Positions 15,830-21,274 of a stretch of DNA of 21,274 bases are shown here, in pieces. Within the stretch, counting starts at the first letter, position 1. Each line of letters begins with the position of its first letter. Below the pieces are notes generated by a model. The model was not told where the DNA came from. It saw nothing but the letters and a program-made list of their open reading frames with translations, and made no database searches. The translations under genes and the position numbers were made by a program. Location of the stretch: contig NZ_JAVTWB010000003.1 in assembly GCF_032229525.1 (NCBI RefSeq), forward strand, positions 1 to 21,274, given 5' to 3'. Source of the DNA: Accumulibacter sp032229525 (GTDB lineage: Bacteria > Pseudomonadota > Gammaproteobacteria > Burkholderiales > Rhodocyclaceae).

Positions 15830-15929
15830 NNNNNNNNNNNNNNNNNNNNNNNNNNNNNNNNNNNNNNNNNNNNNNNNNNNNNNNNNNNNNNNNNNNNNNN
15901 NNNNNNNNNNNNNNNNNNNNNNNNNNNNN
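15830..15929. other. Assembly gap (100 N)
   Basis: Exactly 100 N, the usual placeholder for a scaffold join of unknown size. It interrupts the 5' part of the DUF4126 gene. Frames drawn across it are meaningless, and even the adjacency of the two sides rests on scaffolding. Confidence 0.99.
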
Positions 15930-16164
15930 CATCGTGCGCAAGATGAGCCATCCGTCGAGTAACTGGTTGGGAAAAAAGGAAGCTTCCGGGCCCCCGCCGA
16001 GGATAAAATCACGGGTTATCGAACCCACAACCGGCAGACTATGGCAGTCCCCGGCAAAACCGAGCCATGCCGTTGTGGCAAGCGCCAGCGGGAGCACCTG
16101 TCGATCAGTTTGACGGTGCAAAAGCTCCGCGATGCTGGTGACCCCACTCAAACTGGAGTCAATG

Positions 16165-17076
16165 ATGAAGCGAAACAGCAACGACTTGTTGGTTCAAAAA
16201 GCAGTCTTTCCGGTCGCCGGTCTGGGGACACGTTTCCTGCCGGCGACCAAGGCCAGCCCCAAGGAAATGCTCGCCGTGGTGGACAAGCCGCTGATCCAAT
16301 ATGCGGTCGAGGAAGCCTACGCCGCCGGGATCCGGGAGATGATTTTCGTGACCGGGCGAAACAAGCGCGCCATCGAGGACCACTTCGACACCGCCTACGA
16401 GCTGGAGGCCGAATTGGCTGCCAGCGGCAAGGACGAGCTGATGGCGCTGGTGCACTCGATCAAGCCCGACGACATGGATTGCGTGTATGTGCGCCAGCCG
16501 AGGGCCCTGGGCCTTGGCCACGCCGTGCTGTGTGCCGAGCGCCTGGTACGCGGCGAGCCCTTCGCCGTCCTCCTCGCCGACGACTTGATGATCGGCGAAC
16601 CCCCAATCATGCAGCAGATGACCGAATTATTTGCCGAGCACCAGTGCAGCATCCTCGCCGTACAGGAAGTTCCGAAGGAGCAGACGCACCGCTACGGCAT
16701 CGTCAGGGGCAAGTCACTGGCGCCCGACCTGGTGGACATCGATGGCTTGGTCGAGAAACCACAGCCGAACGTCGCCCCATCCAATCTGGCGGTAGCTGGT
16801 CGCTACGTGCTCACCCCGGCTATTTTTGACCTGATCCGGGTCCAGCCGCGCGGTGCCGGTGGAGAAATCCAGCTTACCGACGGCATTGCCGCGCTGCTGG
16901 CCGCCGAGCAGGTGCTGGCCTATCGCTACCACGGCACACGCTACGACTGCGGCAGCAAACTGGGCCTGATGCAGGCCAGCGTCGTGCTCGCCGAGTGCCA
17001 CCAGGAACTCGGTGGTGACTTCTCCGCCTGGCTGAAGGAACGGCAACAAACGGCAGCGCGGGCGACCGCTGCATGA
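16165..17076 (+). CDS. galU: UTP-glucose-1-phosphate uridylyltransferase
   Basis: GalU makes UDP-glucose from UTP and glucose-1-phosphate in the cytoplasm, feeding exopolysaccharide, lipopolysaccharide and glycogen-related pathways. The 303-residue protein has the nucleotide-binding signature GLGTRFLPATKASPKEML at 19-36, the VDKPLIQYAVEEA block, LLADDLM (metal/nucleotide-binding Asp pair), the GLVEKP lysine motif, and YDCGSKLG near the C-terminus. Length is typical. Three ATG codons compete (16132, 16162, 16165). GGAG is six bases from the third and only three from the second, so 16165 is chosen. It is convergent with the MBL-fold gene; upstream lies the gap, so its promoter context is incomplete. 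Confidence 0.96.
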   Translation: MKRNSNDLLVQKAVFPVAGLGTRFLPATKASPKEMLAVVDKPLIQYAVEEAYAAGIREMIFVTGRNKRAIEDHFDTAYELEAELAASGKDELMALVHSIKPDDMDCVYVRQPRALGLGHAVLCAERLVRGEPFAVLLADDLMIGEPPIMQQMTELFAEHQCSILAVQEVPKEQTHRYGIVRGKSLAPDLVDIDGLVEKPQPNVAPSNLAVAGRYVLTPAIFDLIRVQPRGAGGEIQLTDGIAALLAAEQVLAYRYHGTRYDCGSKLGLMQASVVLAECHQELGGDFSAWLKERQQTAARATAA

Positions 17077-17246
17077 ACTTGGCGGTGTTCCGACATTTCT
17101 CGCCGTTCGCCGCCACCGGTGCGACGCGCGGCGGCGTCGATGCTGTGTCGGGGATCGTTGGCGATCGCGATTAAGCCACCCCCCGCCACGGTGGCAGCAT
17201 GTTGTCAATGTGACGAGGGGTGTCGCGAAAGCGTGGATCGCGCCGA

Positions 17247-18215
17247 TCAGCAGCCAGTCACGCACTGACCCTGGCCATCGAAGGCCATCGTCACCCCACT
17301 GAGCGGCAGATGCGTCGGCACCTTGCTGGCCTTCTTGAACGCCGCCGCCTTTGACTCCGGCAGCAATTTACCGCCTTTGGTCGACGGCTCGTTGGCGTGC
17401 GAGACGACCACCGACTTCGGCTTGACGAGTTCGTTGATCACGTAGGCGGCGTCCATCGGGCCGGTGGTAAACACATTGCCGATGTTGATCACCGCGAGGT
17501 TCGCCTGGTAGTAGCCCCGCACCACCAGATCCTGCTCGGCCGTGATGCCGGTATCGCCCGAAAGATAGGCGACGAGGCCGTTGCTGAAGCGCAGGACGTA
17601 ACCGGCTGGCGGCCCGACGTAGGCGGTCAGCCCGTTCTTCGCCAGGGCATCACCATGCGCCGGGTCGAGAAACGCCGGGTGCAGGCCATTGCTGTGCGCG
17701 GCCGGCACCGTGGTGACCTGTACGCCGCCGACTTTGGCATTGGCGCCGACGCGCACCAGCTGCACCTGCTGCGCGTCGCCGCCAGCCTCCTTGACCTTGT
17801 TGGCGAAAAAGCTGCCCATCTCCGAGCCGACCAGCAATTTCGCCTTCTTCGCCACCACGATGTTGACCGTGTTCGAATTCGGCGTGACCTTGACCGAGAA
17901 GTCCGGCTTGCCACAGTCGCCCGCATTCGCCGATGGCTGGATCAGGTCACCCAGATGGTCTCCATGAACATGACTCAGGAGCACGCCATCGATCTTGCCG
18001 AGGCGTGGATCGTCGGGGCCACGCACGGTGCGGCCCGCGTCATACAGGATGCGGGTGCCGTCCGGGTCTTCGAAAACGATCGCGCGATCAAGGCTGCAGA
18101 ACTCTCCATCGTGACTGCCCAGCGGCGTCAGCTTGACGTTGCCGTCCGCCGCCTGGGCTGCATTGAGGTTGCTGGCCAGCGCCAGCGCAGCGAACACAAG
18201 AGTCATCTTCGTCAT
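17247..18215 (-). CDS. Exported MBL-fold metallo-hydrolase
   Basis: The 322-residue protein has an N-terminal signal peptide (MTKMTLVFAALALASNLNAA, cleavage likely after AQA at 22), so it is probably periplasmic. The metallo-beta-lactamase fold ligands are all present: HVHGDH at 82-87, H174 (PAAHSNG), D221 (LSGDTG) and H273 (VVSHANE). The overall pattern resembles UlaG/YcfU-type single-domain hydrolases that bind two zinc ions. Three of its four cysteines (C40, C101, C318) and the terminal C322 could form disulfides, consistent with export. The start at 18215 is fixed by AAGGAG seven bases upstream; the longer frame to 18251 would spoil the signal peptide. Substrate unknown. It is monocistronic as far as visible. 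Confidence 0.85.
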   Translation of the reverse strand: MTKMTLVFAALALASNLNAAQAADGNVKLTPLGSHDGEFCSLDRAIVFEDPDGTRILYDAGRTVRGPDDPRLGKIDGVLLSHVHGDHLGDLIQPSANAGDCGKPDFSVKVTPNSNTVNIVVAKKAKLLVGSEMGSFFANKVKEAGGDAQQVQLVRVGANAKVGGVQVTTVPAAHSNGLHPAFLDPAHGDALAKNGLTAYVGPPAGYVLRFSNGLVAYLSGDTGITAEQDLVVRGYYQANLAVINIGNVFTTGPMDAAYVINELVKPKSVVVSHANEPSTKGGKLLPESKAAAFKKASKVPTHLPLSGVTMAFDGQGQCVTGC

Positions 18216-18524
18216 TCTGTCTCTCCTTCTCCGGGTGGGTAACGCGGCCACGCCGTGCCTGCCATCGCCAATGGCGCCAGCCAGCTTGATGGGCGTGCGT
18301 CCCCGGCAGGGTCTCAGAAACCTGCGCTGTAGTGCACGCTGGACGTTTGTCCGGTGCGCGATACGGCTCGGCTAGACGGGACTCTCGGGAAGCCTCGCGT
18401 CGGGACGTGATAGTCGAAGAGGAACTCAAACTTCCGTACTTTACCCAATGACATCCGGCATCGGGAAGGAAGCGAACGCGATCATTCAGGCTCTGGCAAT
18501 CACGGGCAGGTCCCGGCCAGAACG
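18216..18524. other. Gene-free stretch upstream of the MBL-fold gene
   Basis: About 310 bases hold the upstream region of the MBL-fold gene and no supportable gene. I see no clear -35/-10 pair on the minus strand and no strong hairpin. Confidence 0.4.
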
Positions 18525-18641
18525 CTACCCTGCCGCGACCACGTCTCTGAGGATCCGGAAAGCGTGGTCTGGCACCGGTTGGTGACGCCAGGTGAAGTGA
18601 TAGAGGGCGCGCGGAACTTCAAGTCTGAGTGGTTTGGCCAA
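18525..18641 (-). pseudogene. Relic of a Y1 (IS200-like / REP-associated) transposase start
   Basis: On the minus strand from 18641 the frame reads LAKPLRLEVPRALYHFTWRH. This is very like the invariant N-terminus of Y1 transposases of the REP-associated type (M-A-R/K-P-L-R-L/I-E-..-G-A-L/I-Y-H-V-T-S/A-R). After that the similarity is lost and the frame stops at 18525, so only the first 20 or so codons survive. Just upstream (18655-18690), minus-strand GGGGTCAGTTTTAGCATTAC matches the kind of leader commonly seen before such transposase genes. There is no ATG; a TTG stands at the expected start. The fragment is certainly non-functional. The catalytic HuH and Tyr are absent. Confidence 0.55.
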
Positions 18642-18726
18642 TAGGAGCGTGACAGGAGGTGGTGTAATGCTAAAACTGACCCCATTGCCAAGCCCTTGCA
18701 GCACTGGGTTCGCCCTGCGGTTACCC

Positions 18727-19842
18727 TCAACGCACAGCCGGCAAACTGAGCACAAGACGAATCAACTCCTTCTGATCGTTGGTCCGCGTCTTGCGCAGTG
18801 CATGCTGCAATTGCGTCCTGGCCGTGCAGCGTTGAATACCCTGCCCTTCCGCAAACGCGTCGAGACAGTCGCCGTGCGCCAATGAACGCGCCAAACGCGC
18901 TTCCGCTGGCGAGAGGCCGAAGAACTCCATCAATTGTCGTGCCGTCGCCAGCCTGTGCCCACCCCGCTTGGCGACGAGGCATAGCACCACTGCCGACGGC
19001 ACGGCGAGTGCGGGCGCTTGCGCACCAGCCATGATCGGCACGATGGTCAGGTACGCGCTACCGTGGCCCGAGCAGGAAGTGGTCTCGGAGCAGCTCATCA
19101 CCCTGCGGCTGACCGCAGCCTGCAACGCCAAGCCCAGAGCGGCGTCCTGCCTTGGGTCAACAGCATGCAGATGACCCGCCAACTCCTGTAGGCAATCCCG
19201 TGCCGCCAGGAAGGCGACGCCCTGTCGGTTTGCCTGCACAATTTTTCTGGACGCCGCCAGCCCGAAAACACCCAGGTTGGAATAATCGAGCATCGACTGG
19301 CCAAGCTGCTGCTGCGCTTCCCTGCTTTGCAACTCGAACATGAAGCGGCAGGCTAGCCTCAAGTGCGGCGCCAACCACCTCAGGTACGACAATTCGGCGG
19401 CCGAAAATGGCCCATGGTCTGACGCACGAACCACGTCCAGCTGAGCTCGCACGCCATGCGCACTGAACAAGGGCACCGTCGCCGAGTAGCGACCGCAGTG
19501 GGGAACAAGATAGTCCCGGAAGAACTCGCTGCCGCGAACAAAATCGTCATCGAGATAATGATGGCAAGCGGTGACCGGTCCCGGAAGCCCATTCCTGAAC
19601 TCCGTACGACGCGGATCCATGCCCCCGAAATAACCCTGATAGCTGGCCAGCGCCTCTTCCTTGCCACAACTGATGATTCCCAGACGGTCAACGCCCAACT
19701 CGTCGTCCCAGGCCTGCAGATGATATACGTCGCCATTCACCCCCTCGCAGACGGCCTCCAGCACATCGGGCCAACGATCCGGTTCCAGCGAAGCCGCATA
19801 GATTGTCTCCAGCAAGCGGTCGTACTGCGCGAGTTTGCCCAT
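18727..19842 (-). CDS. LuxR-type transcriptional regulator
   Basis: A 371-residue DNA-binding regulator. Residues about 305-366 are a LuxR/FixJ C-terminal HTH (EFFGLSPAEARLARSLAHG, then the recognition-helix segment QGIQRCTARTQLQHALRKT and final helix QKELIRLVLSLP). The N-terminal 300 residues contain a PAS/GAF-like sensory region without a recognisable autoinducer-binding or receiver domain (MGKLAQYDRLLETIYAASLE and RWPDVLEAVCEGVNGDVYHL open it). It is a LuxR solo of the type common in proteobacteria. The start at 19842 is preferred over 19968 because GGGGGGAGAG lies about six bases upstream and the longer frame adds non-conserved residues. It is divergent from the haem peroxidase locus across about 470 bases of AT-rich DNA, so it may control it; that is inferred from position only. 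The ligand is unknown. Confidence 0.85.
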   Translation of the reverse strand: MGKLAQYDRLLETIYAASLEPDRWPDVLEAVCEGVNGDVYHLQAWDDELGVDRLGIISCGKEEALASYQGYFGGMDPRRTEFRNGLPGPVTACHHYLDDDFVRGSEFFRDYLVPHCGRYSATVPLFSAHGVRAQLDVVRASDHGPFSAAELSYLRWLAPHLRLACRFMFELQSREAQQQLGQSMLDYSNLGVFGLAASRKIVQANRQGVAFLAARDCLQELAGHLHAVDPRQDAALGLALQAAVSRRVMSCSETTSCSGHGSAYLTIVPIMAGAQAPALAVPSAVVLCLVAKRGGHRLATARQLMEFFGLSPAEARLARSLAHGDCLDAFAEGQGIQRCTARTQLQHALRKTRTNDQKELIRLVLSLPAVR

Positions 19843-19950
19843 TTTCTCTCCCCCCTGGGAACAGGCGTGACGCCGGACGGCGGTGAACGACACGGAGGGC
19901 AACGTGCTCAACACATCATCCGTTTGGTGGATTCCCATCGTGAGCCGGTG

Positions 19951-19975
19951 TTTATAACATGCGTCCACTTGTCAA
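19951..19975 (-). promoter_or_regulatory. Possible promoter elements for the LuxR-type gene
   Basis: On the minus strand a consensus TTGACA (19970-19975) is followed after only 13 bases by TATAAA (19951-19956). Both hexamers are good but the spacing is four bases short of ideal. This suggests a promoter that needs an activator or DNA distortion, or a chance pair. It lies about 110 bases before the ATG. Confidence 0.3.
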
Positions 19976-20054
19976 AGCAGGTGAAACCGACCAAATAAAC
20001 AAAATCAATTTCATATCGCCTAGTTTTTTCTGACCAAATCCCGTTTAGGCTTCC

Positions 20055-20084
20055 TTGACGCTCACGGGATACAGACACTATAAC
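20055..20084 (+). promoter_or_regulatory. Sigma-70-like promoter pointing towards the haem peroxidase
   Basis: TTGACG (20055-20060) and TATAAC (20079-20084) are separated by 18 bases (17 if CTATAA is taken). This is the best core promoter in the window. The transcript would start near 20091, giving a leader of about 215 bases to the small frameshifted gene and about 580 to the peroxidase. Confidence 0.6.
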
Positions 20085-20156
20085 TTCAATTCTTCTTTCT
20101 GCGAGCACTTGGCCAGCACTGTGCAGGCGGGCAAGAGTAAAAACCTGGCCCCACTT

Positions 20157-20174
20157 GCAAAGTGTCCACTTTGC
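20157..20174. repeat. Perfect 8-base inverted repeat, operator-like
   Basis: GCAAAGTG (20157-20164) and CACTTTGC (20167-20174) flank a two-base TC. It sits about 70 bases downstream of the promoter at 20055-20084, in the leader. A dimeric regulator site or short hairpin is possible. Confidence 0.45.
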
Positions 20175-20327
20175 GGTGTTAAAGAAAACAGGTACATGCT
20201 AGACGTATTTTTCACGAAATACATGAATGATATTCACACAGATAAAATCTTTGACTAAATATTATTAGCGTCAAAATTATTCCAACCGAGCGCTCCCCAC
20301 GCACAATATGCTCGCGAATATTAATCA

Positions 20328-20355
20328 TGACGTAAATCTCGCTGACGTTACGTCA
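20328..20355. promoter_or_regulatory. Cluster of TGACGT half-sites
   Basis: TGACGT occurs at 20328-20333 and 20343-20348, and in inverted form ACGTCA at 20350-20355, making TGACG-TTA-CGTCA a 13-base palindrome at 20343-20355 with a direct copy 15 bases upstream. This looks like a regulator site, but it lies inside the first segment of the proposed small gene, which weakens both readings. Confidence 0.3.
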
Positions 20356-20481
20356 CTTCTGGAGAGAGTGTTTAAAAAAAGACCGACAAAGAGCTACAGG
20401 CCTTTGCGCTACCAGTTGATACCAACGTGGACGAGAAATCGATTCTAAATGAAGCACAAGTTTTATAAAAATTACTAATCA

Positions 20482-20511
20482 ACAACGTCAAAGCAAGCGT
20501 ATAAACGTTGT
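20482..20511. repeat. Inverted repeat ACAACGT...ACGTTGT
   Basis: Seven-base arms at 20482-20488 and 20505-20511 are separated by 16 bases, in AT-rich DNA about 160 bases before the peroxidase start. Possible hairpin or binding site; no U tract follows. Confidence 0.3.
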
Positions 20512-20672
20512 CACTTTTGTCGATGAACAAAAATGATGATTTCACCTCGATTGCATGCATGGGGCAATTTGCCAAAGGTCTCGGCCAGTTGAAAGAAAAC
20601 CCCTGCCACGTGGCGTGTGATGCGTCGGCTGTCAATTGATCAGCAGCTCCCTAACACATTGGAGGATAAATA

Positions 20673-21274
20673 ATGAGCGCCACCGAGAGAGAAAATAGAA
20701 AGGTTCCCGCCGGCCACGGCGCAGGGCTTCGGGGCGATTCGACTGTTGCTCGTTCGTCCCTGCACACAGGCAGCTTTGGACGTCTGTTCCGTTCGCTTCC
20801 CGCTGCGGACTGGCCGCAAGAAGCGCTAGAGCGCCTAGCGGCGGCAATGACTGCCAATCCCGAAACAATAAATGACCTGCCGGCTGCCGCGATAGAAAAG
20901 GGGAATGATCCGATTCACGACGAAGAGGAAAATACCGGTATCCCTGCTGGCTATACCTATTTTGGTCAGTTTATCGACCACGACATTACCTTCGATCCAA
21001 TGTCGAGCCTGATGAAGCATAATGATGTCAACGCTTTGGTAGACTTCCGCACCCCGGCGCTGGATCTTGATTGCCTGTACGGCCGCGGGCCAGATGATCA
21101 GCCGTATATGTACGATGCCGATGGAAAAAAATTCCGCCTCGGGAAGCCGTTAATGGAAGGCACGCGGCGGTCGGCCGCTCGCGACGTGCCCCGGTTCGAC
21201 GACCCATTTATGGCTGGCGCCAAGCGAGCGCTGATCGGCGACAAGCGGAACGACGAAAATGTCATCGTTTCACA
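20673..21274 (+). CDS. Animal-type haem peroxidase (An_peroxidase family), N-terminal 200 residues; runs off the window
   Basis: The frame has no stop to the window end. It matches the animal haem peroxidase superfamily (peroxidase-cyclooxygenase), of which bacterial members oxidise substrates with hydrogen peroxide. GYTYFGQFIDHDITFDPMSS at 93-112 carries the distal histidine H103 next to D102, the position of the haem-ester aspartate. VDFRTPALDLDCLYGRGPDD (from 123) is the conserved calcium-loop/spacer region, and LIGDKRNDENVIVS near the edge provides the catalytic Arg (R192) and the second ester-position Glu (E195). The proximal histidine would lie beyond the window. There is no signal peptide, so it is cytoplasmic or exported by a C-terminal route not visible here. 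GGAGG eight bases before the ATG at 20673 is a strong ribosome site. It lies downstream of the frameshifted small gene and is divergent from the LuxR-type regulator. Confidence 0.9.
   Translation, partial: MSATERENRKVPAGHGAGLRGDSTVARSSLHTGSFGRLFRSLPAADWPQEALERLAAAMTANPETINDLPAAAIEKGNDPIHDEEENTGIPAGYTYFGQFIDHDITFDPMSSLMKHNDVNALVDFRTPALDLDCLYGRGPDDQPYMYDADGKKFRLGKPLMEGTRRSAARDVPRFDDPFMAGAKRALIGDKRNDENVIVS

Larger units (their letters stand above)
20308..20639 (+). pseudogene. Frameshifted small-protein gene upstream of the haem peroxidase (about 110 residues if repaired)
   Basis: Four stretches of protein-like reading follow one another in changing frames. Frame 1 from ATG at 20308 reads MLANINHDVNLADVTSLLER then VFKK. 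Frame 3 from about 20379 reads KTDKELQAFALPVDTNV then DEKSILNEAQV. Frame 2 from about 20462 reads FIKITNQQRQSKRINVVTF then VDEQ. Frame 3 again from about 20529 reads KNDDFTSIACMGQFAKGLGQ, then LKENPCHVACDASAVN and TGA at 20637. Each switch falls at a homopolymer (A7 at 20374, T4 at 20461, A5 near 20528) and is repaired by one added or removed base. It is therefore either a recently broken gene or an intact gene with homopolymer sequencing errors. No family is recognised. It ends 33 bases before the peroxidase start, on the same strand. The last part alone could be a 38-codon ORF (20523-20639). The start has no clear ribosome site. Confidence 0.4.

Noticed and set aside
20055..20258. 67-codon plus-strand frame with a CPLCG motif
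   Set aside because: Its nominal TTG start is the -35 hexamer of the best promoter here, so the first codons would not be transcribed from it; no ribosome site inside. A zinc-ribbon fragment cannot be fully excluded.
20372..20635. 87-codon minus-strand frame
   Set aside because: Phe/Ser/Leu-rich, as expected for the complement of a hydrophilic coding stretch; the plus strand gives a better protein-like reading.
1..21274. CRISPR array, tRNA, rRNA, prophage or integrase
   Set aside because: No regularly spaced repeats, no cloverleaf or rRNA-like sequence, and no integrase or phage protein motif was seen on either strand.

Overview
The window is high-GC chromosomal DNA, apart from one AT-rich patch at about 19950-20640. 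It fits a betaproteobacterium of the Rhodocyclales. 'Candidatus Accumulibacter' or a close relative is my best guess, because of the PhoU-like/Pit phosphate pair, the variant NosD relic and the overall gene repertoire. The genus is inferred; there is no rRNA or other decisive marker here. A run of 100 N (15830-15929) marks a scaffold join, so coordinates and frames across it are not real distances.

Layout. (1) 1-964: a short inverted repeat, then a decayed nosD-like gene with several stops and frameshifts. (2) 1081-2440, minus strand: an Arg/Pro-rich small protein, an intrinsic terminator, a 94-residue unknown protein, a possible 30-codon ORF and slyX. (3) 2518-6852, minus strand: a phosphate block read as PhoU-like (DUF47) protein, then Pit phosphate transporter, a terminator-like hairpin, and a 733-residue protein that joins a P-loop nucleotide-kinase-like domain, an FHA-like middle and a complete calcineurin-like phosphatase domain. 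(4) 7506-10021: a two-helix membrane protein and an NhaD-type Na+/H+ antiporter on the minus strand, divergent from a UspA protein. (5) 10475-11787, minus strand: a ParA-type ATPase whose stop overlaps the start of a Lys/Ala/Pro-rich protein with a ribbon-helix-helix-like domain, probably a two-gene positioning or partition module. (6) 12025-15318: a ylqF/yihG-type pair on the minus strand, divergent from a SAM methyltransferase and a small membrane protein. (7) 15355-18215: a DUF4126 membrane protein cut by the gap, galU, and an exported metallo-beta-lactamase-fold hydrolase. (8) 18525-21274: a relic of a Y1 (REP-associated) transposase, a LuxR-type regulator on the minus strand, an AT-rich control region, a frameshifted small-protein gene, and the first 200 codons of an animal-type haem peroxidase cut by the window edge.

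How the parts connect. The phosphate block is the clearest functional unit: uptake (Pit), a probable modulator (PhoU-like) and a multidomain kinase/phosphatase read from the same strand. The antiporter and UspA fit ion and stress homeostasis. The least ordinary units are the kinase-FHA-phosphatase fusion, the ParA/RHH pair, and the LuxR / small protein / haem peroxidase locus. No CRISPR array, rRNA, tRNA, integrase or complete insertion sequence was recognised.
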